Source of the DNA: Larkinella knui
Lineage (GTDB): Bacteria; Bacteroidota; Bacteroidia; Cytophagales; Spirosomataceae
DNA: 64,000 nt
Assembly (NCBI RefSeq): GCF_003858645.1
Contig: NZ_RQJP01000004.1
Coordinates: 124,001-188,000, forward strand
Reading direction: 5' to 3'
Part shown: positions 17,222-26,526 of the stretch, in pieces
How the letters are laid out: every line of letters starts with the position of its first letter
Numbering within the stretch: position 1 is the stretch's first letter
Made by a program: the position numbers and the translations under genes
The notes under the pieces: generated by a model
Database searches by the model: none
Told to the model about the DNA's origin: nothing
Seen by the model: only the letters and a program-made list of their open reading frames with translations

Positions 17222-18817
17222 CTACGGTTTGTTGCTGTCCACCACCAGTTTATTTTCCCGGTTCACGATTTCCCAGGCGGTATAAAACACCAGCCGGGCG
17301 GATTTTTCGGCCAGCGTGAAGTTGATCTTTTCCACATCATCGCCGGGGCGGTGGTAGTCGGCGTGGAGGCCGTTGAAGTAAAAAATAATGGGAATTTTGT
17401 GCTTGGCGAAATTGTAATGGTCGGAGCGGTAGTAAATCCGTTGCGGATCGCTGGGCTCGTTGTATTTGTAATCCAGTTCCATCATCGTGTATTTCCGGTT
17501 GGCATCCTCGCTGATCTGGTGCAGTTCGGAGGACAATTTATCGGAACCGATGACGTAAATGTAGTTGTCGGATTTGCCTTCGTGCAGGTCATCGACGCGG
17601 CCCACCATGTCGATGTTCAGATCGCAGACGGTTTTGTCCAGCGGCAAAACCGGGCTCATATCGGTATAATATTCCGAACCGAGCAACCCTTTTTCTTCCC
17701 CCGAAACCGTCAGAAACAGCATGCTCCGGCGCGGGCCGTGGCCTTCGGCTTTGGCTTTGGCAAACGCCTGGGCAATTTCAAGCACCGAAACCGTTCCGGA
17801 GCCGTCGTCGTTGGCGCCGTTGTTCACCTGGCCATCCGGATTCACGCCAATGTGGTCATAATGAGACGATATCACTACGATTTCGTCCTTTTTGTCGGTA
17901 CCTTCCAGAAAACCCAGCACATTGCTGCTTTCAAGCTGTACGTCTTTCCGTTCGGCCTTCAGGCTGATTTTGCCCTTCAACACGCCGGAATTCGTCTTGC
18001 CGGTTTTGTTAATTTTAGCCACCGCACTCTGCAACTTGGCCGTTGTCGTATTCAGCACCGCGGCTGCCATTTCCTGCGTAACCAGAAACGTTCCAACGGC
18101 CCCGATTTTTTCCATCGACGGGCGGAGACTAAGCCGATTGAACCGGCCCATGAGCGCACTGCGTTGGGATACCAACCGGCGGTAGGCTTCCGGTGATTCG
18201 GCCGAAACGATGAAGATTTGATCGGCACCCTTGTCTTTGGCAATGGTTACTTTTTTCCGCAGGCTTTCTTCGTTGCTCCATTCCGACGCTTTGGCCGAAT
18301 TGGAAATCACATAGGTGCCGTTGGCTTTTTTGGGTTCGCCTTCCAGAATGACGACGGCTTTGCCCTGAATGTTGATTTTTGCGTAGTCGTTGTAGTGGTC
18401 GGTCATGATGCCGTATCCCGCAAAGACGGTTTCCACCGAGGTCTCCTGCATCACGCCAAACAAACCGTTGACGATGAAATCTTTGGGATAGGTGTACGTC
18501 TTTTCACCAGCTTTGACGTAGAAATCACCCCAGGTTTTCTGGTATAGTTTGAAGGGCTGAAAATAGCCGGTTTTTCCGTCGTCGGTTTTGGCAATGGCCT
18601 GCAAATTTTCGGCGGCAAACTGTTTGGCAATATAATCGGCGGCTTTTCGCTGACCCTCCGTACCGGTTTCGCGGCCCTGCATATCGTCGGCAGCCAGCAC
18701 GCGAAGGTGTTTTTCGAGATCCGCAGCCAGAATCGTGTTGGCATAATCAGTGGCGGTTTGGGCCGTGGCAAGTTGGGCGACCAGCAGCAAACCGGCACTA
18801 TATTTCAAATATTTCAT
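17222..18817 (-). CDS. Secreted M28-family metallopeptidase
   Basis: A 531-residue exported zinc aminopeptidase-like protein. Seen: signal peptide MKYLKYSAGLLLVAQLATAQ, a PA domain inserted after the N-terminal region (about residues 130-250), and the M28 zinc site HYDHIG, NGANDDGSGT, SGEEKGLLGSEYY, and NIDMVGR, with a final His in FNGLHADYHRPGDD. It removes N-terminal residues or dipeptides from peptides in the periplasm or outside the cell. The start at 18817 is chosen for the signal peptide; a longer in-frame version from 18886 would hide it. Confidence 0.92.
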   Translation of the reverse strand: MKYLKYSAGLLLVAQLATAQTATDYANTILAADLEKHLRVLAADDMQGRETGTEGQRKAADYIAKQFAAENLQAIAKTDDGKTGYFQPFKLYQKTWGDFYVKAGEKTYTYPKDFIVNGLFGVMQETSVETVFAGYGIMTDHYNDYAKINIQGKAVVILEGEPKKANGTYVISNSAKASEWSNEESLRKKVTIAKDKGADQIFIVSAESPEAYRRLVSQRSALMGRFNRLSLRPSMEKIGAVGTFLVTQEMAAAVLNTTTAKLQSAVAKINKTGKTNSGVLKGKISLKAERKDVQLESSNVLGFLEGTDKKDEIVVISSHYDHIGVNPDGQVNNGANDDGSGTVSVLEIAQAFAKAKAEGHGPRRSMLFLTVSGEEKGLLGSEYYTDMSPVLPLDKTVCDLNIDMVGRVDDLHEGKSDNYIYVIGSDKLSSELHQISEDANRKYTMMELDYKYNEPSDPQRIYYRSDHYNFAKHKIPIIFYFNGLHADYHRPGDDVEKINFTLAEKSARLVFYTAWEIVNRENKLVVDSNKP

Positions 18818-18954
18818 CGGGTTGTTGTGAAGAAAATGACAAAGTAAAAAAGCAGGAATAGACAATCGCCGTTCCTGCTTGTGCAAATATAAAACGAAAT
18901 TGCGGGTTAATTAGTAAAAGCAGTTTGGGCTTTGTTCGGTAGTAGCCTGCCAAT

Positions 18955-19950
18955 TCATCGGGCGGTATTCTCCCGGTTTTCGGCCAGAATGAAAGGGACA
19001 ATCAAAAAACTCAGACTGCTCAACAGCAAATTAATACCGAAGCCGACCGCGTGCAGAAACGTTGCGACAACGGCTCCCTCGACGGGCGTAAAACCGTACA
19101 GCACCAGCGCCCGGCTCACTAAAAAATGATACGTTCCAATACCGCCCTGCGTCGGAACGGCCAGCCCACCAAGCGAGCTAACCACCAGAATGGTCAGGGC
19201 CGCCGTGGGAGGGAGAGTCCGTGTACTGTCCAGCGCCAGCAGGAGCCAATACGCACTCAGCCAGGAAAAAAACTGACTTAACACCGTTAGAAGTACAAAC
19301 AATAATGGGTTTGGTAATTGACGGATGGCCATAAAGCCCTTCCAGAGCCCCTTAACAGTGTTAGATAATTTGACCGCAATCGGATGTTGTTTTATGTTGG
19401 AAATCAGTAACATACGCCAAATGCCGACTCCCGTTAAAACGAAGATGATAAAAATGACGCCCACCAGAAACCACCCGGTTTTGTCCGGTGTCCGGAAAGA
19501 TAGGCCGGCGACATACGTTTTAACCCGATTGATTTCAAGCAGAAAAGTCAGCAGCACCACCAGGCCCAGCATCAGCAAGTCGATGATTCGTTCGGCCACG
19601 ACGGAACCGACGCCCTGCGAAAACGGCACGTTATCGGTCCGTTGGAGCGTGGCGCAACGGGTCAGTTCGCCCGAGCCCGGCACAATCATGCTGGCAATGA
19701 CGCCCGCCAGCGTGGCTACCGTGGCGCGGAAAGCCGTCGGGAAATAACCGAGGGCGAGCAGGGGTTGCTGCCAGCGTTTTCCCCGCACCAGGTAGATCAA
19801 AACCGTGAGCAATCCCACCAACGCGATCCAGCCGTAATGAGCCTGCTGGAACTGCCGCCCGATGTCGGCGAACGAAATATCCTTCAGCGCATAGACGAGC
19901 AGGGAAATCGCTAAAATAAAGGGCAGGGCGGTTTTGAGGAATTGCTTCAT
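18955..19950 (-). CDS. Flippase-like membrane protein (UPF0104 / lysylphosphatidylglycerol synthase TM region)
   Basis: A 331-residue integral membrane protein with about eight hydrophobic helices. Seen: the family signatures GSGELTRCATLQR, SVVAERIIDLLMLG and AVPTQGGIGTYHFLV, found in AglD2/MprF-like flippase proteins. It is divergent from the GT2-DUF2304-membrane protein genes, and similar proteins often accompany polyprenyl-phosphate sugar synthases, so a role in moving lipid-linked sugar precursors is reasonable inference. No enzymatic residues are expected. Confidence 0.85.
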   Translation of the reverse strand: MKQFLKTALPFILAISLLVYALKDISFADIGRQFQQAHYGWIALVGLLTVLIYLVRGKRWQQPLLALGYFPTAFRATVATLAGVIASMIVPGSGELTRCATLQRTDNVPFSQGVGSVVAERIIDLLMLGLVVLLTFLLEINRVKTYVAGLSFRTPDKTGWFLVGVIFIIFVLTGVGIWRMLLISNIKQHPIAVKLSNTVKGLWKGFMAIRQLPNPLLFVLLTVLSQFFSWLSAYWLLLALDSTRTLPPTAALTILVVSSLGGLAVPTQGGIGTYHFLVSRALVLYGFTPVEGAVVATFLHAVGFGINLLLSSLSFLIVPFILAENRENTAR

Positions 19951-20096
19951 TCAGTTTGACTAATCGGCTGTAAGATAGGAAACCTCCGATAATTTATGGC
20001 ACATAATTTGACCCAAATCCAGCGTCCTGCTACATTTGAGAATCGTGTAGCGGATTCCGTCTTTCTCACGTCCAACGTTCTACCTACTTAAGAAAA

Positions 20097-20816
20097 ATGA
20101 AGTCACTTCGGGTGCTGGTGGTGGTTCCGTGCTACAACGAGCAGAGTTCGGTTGCGGCCGTTGTCAATGATATTCACTGGGTAAAGACCCGATTCGGCCT
20201 GACGCTGGACACGCTGGTGGTCAACGATTGTTCAACCGATAATACGATGGCGGTTGTCCGCACGCTGGATTGTCTGCATCTCGATCTGCCCGTCAATCTC
20301 GGTATTGGTGGCTGCATGCAGGCCGGTTATAAGTATGCCTACCGCAAAGGCTATGATGTGGCAGTTCAGGTCGATGGGGACGGCCAGCATCCCGCCGAGG
20401 GCTTGATAAAGCTACTCAAGCCGATTTTTGAAGACCAGGCCGATGTCGTCATCGGTTCCCGTTTTCTGGAACGGCAGGGCTTCCAGTCGTCTTTTGTCCG
20501 GCGAATCGGAATTCGTTACTTTCGGTGGCTCAACCAGTTGCTCATCCATAAAACCGTACACGACAGCACGTCGGGCTTTCGGGCGTTCAATCGCAAAACG
20601 ATTGAAATCGTCAATGCGTATTATCCCGATGAATACCCTGAACCTGAGGCTATTGTCCAGTTCGGGTTGCATAACCTAAGGCTGCTGGAAGTGCCGGTTC
20701 TGATGGAAGAACGCCAGGGCGGAACGTCGTCGATTACCTTTATCCAATCCATTTATTACCTGTTTAAAGTAACCATGGGTACCCTGTTTGTTTACATCCG
20801 CTTACGAAAAATATAA
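20097..20816 (+). CDS. Family 2 glycosyltransferase, dolichyl-phosphate-mannose-synthase type
   Basis: A 239-residue GT2 enzyme that probably moves a nucleotide sugar onto a polyprenyl phosphate at the inner membrane face. Seen: VVVPCYNEQSSV, VVNDCSTDNT, the VQVDGDGQHP acidic motif that binds the metal and sugar nucleotide, DVVIGSRFLERQG, and a C-terminal hydrophobic stretch. It sits 6 bases from a DUF2304 gene, a common pairing. Confidence 0.92.
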   Translation: MKSLRVLVVVPCYNEQSSVAAVVNDIHWVKTRFGLTLDTLVVNDCSTDNTMAVVRTLDCLHLDLPVNLGIGGCMQAGYKYAYRKGYDVAVQVDGDGQHPAEGLIKLLKPIFEDQADVVIGSRFLERQGFQSSFVRRIGIRYFRWLNQLLIHKTVHDSTSGFRAFNRKTIEIVNAYYPDEYPEPEAIVQFGLHNLRLLEVPVLMEERQGGTSSITFIQSIYYLFKVTMGTLFVYIRLRKI

Positions 20817-20822
20817 CCGCAA

Positions 20823-21224
20823 ATGGAATCGCTCCCCATCACCATTCAGCTTTTCAGCCTGATCGGCACCCTGATTTTCATGGCGTTCATCGCCCGGCTG
20901 ATTGTCAGGGGAAAATTACGCGAAGAATATTCCTTCATCTGGATTGTTTGCGCAATCATCTTGATCGTTTTTTCGGCCTGGCGGGATGGATTAACCAAGA
21001 TTTCGGTCCTGTTGGGCGTTTTTTATCCACCTTCGCTCATCTTTTTGGCCGCCATTTTTGCCATTATCTGTTTTCTGGTCCACTTATCCGTGGTAAATTC
21101 CAAACTGCAAAATTCGATCAAGGAATTGACGCATGAAGTAGCCATGCTGAAAAAAGAAGTGGAGGATTTGGAGACTCCTGATAAGTTTGTGCCGGAGACG
21201 AAAAAGCACTCGAATTTAACGTGA
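20823..21224 (+). CDS. DUF2304 membrane protein
   Basis: A 133-residue protein with three hydrophobic helices (from about 12, 40 and 68) and a charged coiled C-terminal tail (NSIKELTHEVAMLKKEVEDLE). DUF2304 proteins sit next to dolichyl-phosphate-type GT2 enzymes as here, and may anchor or regulate them. Function not known from the sequence. Confidence 0.88.
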   Translation: MESLPITIQLFSLIGTLIFMAFIARLIVRGKLREEYSFIWIVCAIILIVFSAWRDGLTKISVLLGVFYPPSLIFLAAIFAIICFLVHLSVVNSKLQNSIKELTHEVAMLKKEVEDLETPDKFVPETKKHSNLT

Positions 21225-21286
21225 GATCTTGACCCGTTTCAACCGTTTCGATCCCGTAATACTGCCTAAAAATAGACCTTTTGACT

Positions 21287-23362
21287 ATGTCTAAAAAGAA
21301 AAAAATACCGGCCACCTCCCAACCTGTACCGTCCAAAAGTATCCTTCAGAATCCAAAGGCTGATCTGCCCGCAAACCGATCGGTTGCGACACCGGAAAAA
21401 CCAGCCGGTAATCCCAACGCGTTTCAGTTACTTGATTTCAATAAGCGGTTAAAGTGGTTCATCGGTATTTGCATCGGCCTGTTTCTGCTGCTGACGCTGG
21501 CCAAAATTCATTACTCTTCCCTGCCGTATTGGAATCAGGTTATTCCGGACGGATCGGACCCCAAACGCGGGCTTATTTCCGGCAAACCGCGCCCCATTCG
21601 CATGGATGAGTGGGCGGCTATGGTGCCGTTTACACTTTCACAGGCCAACCAGAATTATCCGGTGGAAAACCCGGCCATTGGGGGTGAAAAACCGTCGCTG
21701 GTGCTGTATTTGCCCGTCAAGCACTTTATTATGCTCTTTCGGCCCGACTATTGGGGCTTTTTTATCAATACGGATTTTGGCCTGGCCTGGCGCTGGAATT
21801 TTATGTTGCTGGGAAGTTTGATCGTAACCACCCTGCTGTTTCTGATTCTTACCCGCAACAATTTCTGGATATCGGTCTGCGGGGCCATCTGGCTTTTGCT
21901 TTCGCCCGGTTTTGCCTGGTGGTCTTTTTCGCTGCTAACGAGTATGATCTCCGGCGGTTTGCTGCTGATTTCATCAATCTACCTGTTCTATGCCCAAAAA
22001 CGCAGTACGCTGATTTGGGCGGGTTTGCTGTTTGCCTGGTCCCTGGTTGCCTACGCGCTCAATTTGTATCCGCCCTACCAGGTTTCGATTGGTTATTTGC
22101 TGGTTTTTATTCTGATCGGCTTTGTTGCCGGTAATTTTCGCCGGGAACAGCTCTTTTCCCAACTGGGCAGTAAAGCCGTCACGTTTGCCATTGCCTTCGC
22201 CCTGATTAGCTTCGTTTTGTATCAGTATTACATGGAAGCCAAAGCTACGATCGACGTGATGTCGCAGACGGTTTATCCCGGAAAACGGAGTGAAACCGGT
22301 GGAACGGGCTTCATTGCCAACTGGTTTTCGGAGTATTATTCCGGCTGGTTGCTCGACGATCAGAAATTCCCGAAAGGCTGGCTCAATATTTGCGAACTGT
22401 CTCACTTTGTGACGTTTACGCCCGTCATTGCCGTTGGAATGGCTTTCTATTTTGCCACGCTCCGCAAGATCGATCCGCTTCTAACGCTTCTGCTTGTTTA
22501 TGTCGTGCTGCTCTGGATCTGGATCGAAGTCGGTTATCCGGCTGCACTGGCGAAACTAACGCTGATGGATATGAGCCCGACCCGACGCACGCAAATTCCG
22601 TTTGGCATCGGGAATGTCGTGCTGGCGGTTCTGTATCTGAATTATATCCAGGACAAAAAGATGGCCTTGAAACCGCTGGTGAGTGGGTTACTTGTTGTAG
22701 GCGTTGTTGCTTTTATGGTGTATGCCGCCTGGCTCAATTTGACCGATTCAGACGGTTTTTACAAAGCCCATCAACTCTTCTTGCCGACAGCGTTCTTTCT
22801 GGCCTTAAACTTTCTGATGTTACCGGTCAGCACGTTCCGGTATAAGGAAGTGGTGATCGGGCTGGCGCTGGTTCTGTTTTCGCTCCCCAACCTGGGCATC
22901 AACCCGGTTGCCAAGGGAACAGCGCCCTTAACGCAACATCTTCTCTACCAGAAAATTCGGGCTATTCATGAGCAGGACCCTACCGCCCGCTGGGTGGTTT
23001 TGGGGAGTCAGTACATTACGTATCTCGTGACGGCAACCGGCGTCAACCAGCTGAGCGGAATCAAGTATCTGCCGGATTTCAAAACCATGCGGGTGCTGGA
23101 CCCTACAGCAAAGCGCGATTCGGCTTATAACCGCTACGCCCATACCGTTTACAATACGTATATCGATGGCCGGGATTCCATCGTGATCCAGAATACGTTC
23201 GAAGATGGGTATCAGGTTGCGCTCGATCCGTGTTCACCACGGCTGAAGAAGTTGAATACCAAATACTTCATCTTCGACCGGACTCCACAACCCGCTGAAA
23301 CCCGTTGCCTTAAACTGGTCGATAAATTGGGCTCGGTTGAAATCTACCGGATTAATGAGTAA
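21287..23362 (+). CDS. Large multi-spanning membrane protein, possible GT-C type glycosyltransferase
   Basis: A 691-residue protein with a short charged N-terminus and roughly 11-12 membrane helices from residue about 55 to 555, ending in a 120-residue soluble domain. Seen: a conserved-looking GISGKPRPIRMDEWAAM-type segment just after TM1 (here KRGLISGKPRPIRMDEW), where an acidic Asp-Glu pair in the first outer loop fits GT-C enzymes that use lipid-linked sugars. Its position after the GT2 and DUF2304 genes, on the same strand, suggests it is the acceptor-transferring step. Exact family and substrate unknown. The ATG at 21287 is used. Confidence 0.6.
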   Translation: MSKKKKIPATSQPVPSKSILQNPKADLPANRSVATPEKPAGNPNAFQLLDFNKRLKWFIGICIGLFLLLTLAKIHYSSLPYWNQVIPDGSDPKRGLISGKPRPIRMDEWAAMVPFTLSQANQNYPVENPAIGGEKPSLVLYLPVKHFIMLFRPDYWGFFINTDFGLAWRWNFMLLGSLIVTTLLFLILTRNNFWISVCGAIWLLLSPGFAWWSFSLLTSMISGGLLLISSIYLFYAQKRSTLIWAGLLFAWSLVAYALNLYPPYQVSIGYLLVFILIGFVAGNFRREQLFSQLGSKAVTFAIAFALISFVLYQYYMEAKATIDVMSQTVYPGKRSETGGTGFIANWFSEYYSGWLLDDQKFPKGWLNICELSHFVTFTPVIAVGMAFYFATLRKIDPLLTLLLVYVVLLWIWIEVGYPAALAKLTLMDMSPTRRTQIPFGIGNVVLAVLYLNYIQDKKMALKPLVSGLLVVGVVAFMVYAAWLNLTDSDGFYKAHQLFLPTAFFLALNFLMLPVSTFRYKEVVIGLALVLFSLPNLGINPVAKGTAPLTQHLLYQKIRAIHEQDPTARWVVLGSQYITYLVTATGVNQLSGIKYLPDFKTMRVLDPTAKRDSAYNRYAHTVYNTYIDGRDSIVIQNTFEDGYQVALDPCSPRLKKLNTKYFIFDRTPQPAETRCLKLVDKLGSVEIYRINE

Positions 23363-23371
23363 GGAGAAGAT

Positions 23372-24526
23372 TTACCGGGAAACCGAGGGAATTTCAGCCC
23401 TCAACAGCGCCTGATACTGATCAATCATGGTTTCGTTTTCGAAATACCGCGGGGGAGAATAGTGGCTGCGCTGATGAACCATGTCGACAATAGCCGCAGC
23501 CAGCGCGTCGCTATCGCCCGGCTGCACCAGGCGGTAATGGCCACTAATGACTTCCGGAATGGAACCGGCCGTCGTAGAAACCACGCTGCGGCCCAGCATG
23601 CAGGCTTCCACGGCAGCGTATCCGAATCCTTCGGCCAGCGAAGGCACCACCACGCAGTCGGCAGCCTGAATATACTGCAACAAATCCGTTCGCGACTGTT
23701 TGTCCAGAACCCGAACCGCCGGGCCAGCCCGGAAACGATCGAGCCGTTGAACGAGTGAATCCCGCAACGAAATAAAATTCGGTGCCGAAGGCCAGATGAA
23801 TAAAAACCGGACGTTGGATTGCGTTTTCAACACCGGCGGAACGGCATCTACCAAATAATCGAATCCTTTGGAAATACCGGGCCGACCAAATCCTATTACC
23901 AGAAAATCGTCGGCACTGTAGCCTTTTTCCTGCCGAAAAACCGCCCGCTGTTCGTCGCTGAGCCGGTTTTTCTCAAAGTCATCGTAATCGACGCCGGGAT
24001 AAATCCGGGATACGGGCGCTGATGGAAACAGGCGAACATAATCGCGCAGCGTACTGTCCGAAATACAAACGATCCGGTCGAAGGGAAAGGTCAGCAGAAG
24101 CCGTTCGAACAGGCGGAACAGGCCAGCTTTCCAGCGCGATTGGCCGCTCAGCGTATACCATTTGGTGTCCCAGACTTCATAAACCGTCAGAATCGCTTTT
24201 TTACCGGTTAGTTTACGGGCAATCCAGGCCGGAACAATAGCGTTGTACGTTGCGGTCTGGATGACGTCGTGCTGGTTTGCCAGACGAACGGCGCGAACAA
24301 TGGCCAGCACCATAAAAAAATACCGTTGCGCGAACGAAGGCACTTTTTGCCGGATAATATGAACGCCGTTGTGGGTTTCTTCATCCAGATAATCCGGGTA
24401 ATTTTTAGGCACCAGAACCGTTACCGACATGCCCCGTCGTACCAATCCTTCTGCCAGACGCTGAAACAGCAATTCGGCTCCGCCAATGTGCGGGTAATAA
24501 TTGTCCAGGATGTACAGGATTTTCAT
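23372..24526 (-). CDS. Family 4 glycosyltransferase
   Basis: A 384-residue retaining GT4 enzyme (GT-B fold). Seen: the N-terminal domain with YPHIGGAELLFQRLAEGL, and the C-terminal donor domain with VIGFGRPGISKGFDYLVDA and the EGFGYAAVEACMLGRSVV acid motif (E-x7-E). It is the last gene of the minus-strand CDP-sugar operon, 12 bases after the GT2 gene, and probably adds a sugar to the same glycan. It ends 9 bases from the convergent membrane protein gene. Confidence 0.92.
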   Translation of the reverse strand: MKILYILDNYYPHIGGAELLFQRLAEGLVRRGMSVTVLVPKNYPDYLDEETHNGVHIIRQKVPSFAQRYFFMVLAIVRAVRLANQHDVIQTATYNAIVPAWIARKLTGKKAILTVYEVWDTKWYTLSGQSRWKAGLFRLFERLLLTFPFDRIVCISDSTLRDYVRLFPSAPVSRIYPGVDYDDFEKNRLSDEQRAVFRQEKGYSADDFLVIGFGRPGISKGFDYLVDAVPPVLKTQSNVRFLFIWPSAPNFISLRDSLVQRLDRFRAGPAVRVLDKQSRTDLLQYIQAADCVVVPSLAEGFGYAAVEACMLGRSVVSTTAGSIPEVISGHYRLVQPGDSDALAAAIVDMVHQRSHYSPPRYFENETMIDQYQALLRAEIPSVSR

Positions 24527-24538
24527 ACGCGAAATCGG

Positions 24539-25774
24539 TCAGGCTGAGGTATAACGGTCGGCAAGTTCGCCAAAAACCATCCGGAACATATCTTTCCAGG
24601 TGGTGCTTTTCAGCCAATACCGGCCCGGATTATCATAAATGGTTCGGTGAAGCTGGCAGGCGTCGAAGATGTTTTTCACCCCGTACGTCGATGCGTCGAT
24701 GAGCAGAAACGGGTACGAATACCGCTTCAGATCGTAAGGAATTATATTGTTCAGGCGGCTGGTCGACGCATTGATCAATTTCTCGACGTGTTCACGATCA
24801 AGGTGATTGGTTTCGGCAATATACCGGGTGACATTCAGGATGTTATCGCGCTGGGAATGAAATTTCGTATTGGCTTCTTTAATCGCCGTCTCGATGAAGG
24901 GCATCCAGTCAAAAGCCGCTTTCTCGTCCGGATTCAGGCCCGCGTCGAAGGATTGCTGGAAACTTTCGGCCATCAGGTACGTGTACGACGGGCAATACTG
25001 CAAGGCCGGATGAAAGGGAATGTTGGGCTCGCTGGCAAACTGGTCCATCGCCTTTTTGTTGGCATTGTAGTTAAACTGCGACATGCCCGTGCTGTGCGAA
25101 GACGCTCCGGAAATCCGCAACCGCTTTTTTGAGTGCACATACGGTCCTACCTGGTTCGCCAGGGCAATTCCGGAATACACATCCGGGATTTGCGACCGAA
25201 AAAACGCACCGGTTTTCCGTTTGATCGGGTCGATCGCCGTCATGCTGACAAAAGAACTGTAGACGAACGGAAGCGGCAAATAGTCTTCCCGGCACCGCAG
25301 CACTTTTTGTAATACCTCCTTCCCCTGCTTGATAACGAATCCACTTTGAAAGCTAATTTTCAGCATGTTAGCCTGTTTTTTATTGAAGTAACTGGGCCAG
25401 AAATAAAAATCCGGGGCCGGATTCATGTTCACAGCCTGCAAGCCGGTTTCGTTGAATAGATCATTGACGTCCCGCACCGCATCGGGCAGCAGGCCGTCGT
25501 CGTCGCCCAGAAATGTCACGTACCCTTCCTTCACATGCGACAGCGCAAATTCCCAGTTATGAGACATACTGAGCCGTTTTCCCGTATTGACGTACTGAAT
25601 CCGCGGATCGTTGAACGACCGGACCACTTCCTCCGTATTGTCCTGGCTGCAGTTGTCCGAAACCAGAATTGTCAGATTATCATATTCCTGGGTGACGCAG
25701 GTCCGCAGCGAATGCAGCAAGGTATCCGCCCGTTCGCGGGTGGGAACAACAACGGTGTATTTAGGCTCTTTCAT
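24539..25774 (-). CDS. Family 2 glycosyltransferase
   Basis: A 411-residue enzyme with an N-terminal GT-A domain: VVVPTRERADTLLHSLR, VSDNCSQDNTEEVV and the metal-binding FLGDDDGLLPDAV. The C-terminal 200 residues have no clear domain. It lies between the CmcI-like methyltransferase gene (20-base gap) and the GT4 gene in the same operon, so it likely builds the glycan carrying the CDP-derived sugar. Confidence 0.92.
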   Translation of the reverse strand: MKEPKYTVVVPTRERADTLLHSLRTCVTQEYDNLTILVSDNCSQDNTEEVVRSFNDPRIQYVNTGKRLSMSHNWEFALSHVKEGYVTFLGDDDGLLPDAVRDVNDLFNETGLQAVNMNPAPDFYFWPSYFNKKQANMLKISFQSGFVIKQGKEVLQKVLRCREDYLPLPFVYSSFVSMTAIDPIKRKTGAFFRSQIPDVYSGIALANQVGPYVHSKKRLRISGASSHSTGMSQFNYNANKKAMDQFASEPNIPFHPALQYCPSYTYLMAESFQQSFDAGLNPDEKAAFDWMPFIETAIKEANTKFHSQRDNILNVTRYIAETNHLDREHVEKLINASTSRLNNIIPYDLKRYSYPFLLIDASTYGVKNIFDACQLHRTIYDNPGRYWLKSTTWKDMFRMVFGELADRYTSA

Positions 25775-25794
25775 AACCGGATCGTTTTAAACCG

Positions 25795-26526
25795 TTACCG
25801 AATCCGTTTCAAATAGCCCTCCGGTGCCACCGAAATAAGCAATTTATGATCCATTTCGTGGTCAATCTCAAAATCCTGATTCTGCTTTAAAAACGCCCAC
25901 ACGGCGGTTTTGGGGTTGTTGCCCTTGTTCCAGGGCCGGTCGTAGGAGTTGGCGGGCAAGTCTTCCACAATCGTGTCGAAAACAACCAGATACGAACCGA
26001 CCGTTACCAGCGGGGCATATAATTCCATTTCCCGCAAAACATGGTCATGCGTATGGTTCGAATCGAGGCAAACCATGATCGTTTGCTTGCTTTCGGCCCG
26101 TTTCGCCACTTCGGCCGCCAGCGTTTCATCGATCGCGGAGCCTTCCAGCATCGTGATCCGCTTATACATGGGATGGTTTTCAATTTCACGGCGGTTATGC
26201 GCCCGGATGTCGATGTCGATGCCGAGTACTTCGCCTTTGCCGATGAGTTCCAGAATCGACGCATAAAAAATCAGCGAACCACCGTGGGCAATACCGGTTT
26301 CGATGATCAGATCCGGTTTCAATTGCCAGATCAACTCCTGCATGGCGATCATATCCTGCGGATACTGTATAATCGGCCGGCCCATCCAGGTGAAATTGTA
26401 CGAATATTTGTCCCGGTTGGATGTCAGGTTAAAAGCCGCAGCCGCAGCCACCAAATCAGGCTGGGAAGGGTAGGTGGCAATGCGCTCGGTGCGTTCCTGT
26501 TTAAACGCTTCAATTGGATCAGTCAT
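25795..26526 (-). CDS. CmcI-family methyltransferase (annotated as cephalosporin hydroxylase family)
   Basis: A 243-residue SAM-dependent methyltransferase-like protein. Seen: LIIETGIAHGGSLIFYASIL, the GEVLGIDIDIRAHNR and LEGSAIDE regions, CLDSNHTHDHVLREMELYAP and VVFDTIVEDLP, all typical of the CmcI/rhamnosyl O-methyltransferase family. In a sugar operon the likely job is O-methylation of a sugar residue. ATG 26526 gives the expected start and overlaps the upstream reductase gene by 8 bases. Confidence 0.85.
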   Translation of the reverse strand: MTDPIEAFKQERTERIATYPSQPDLVAAAAAFNLTSNRDKYSYNFTWMGRPIIQYPQDMIAMQELIWQLKPDLIIETGIAHGGSLIFYASILELIGKGEVLGIDIDIRAHNRREIENHPMYKRITMLEGSAIDETLAAEVAKRAESKQTIMVCLDSNHTHDHVLREMELYAPLVTVGSYLVVFDTIVEDLPANSYDRPWNKGNNPKTAVWAFLKQNQDFEIDHEMDHKLLISVAPEGYLKRIR

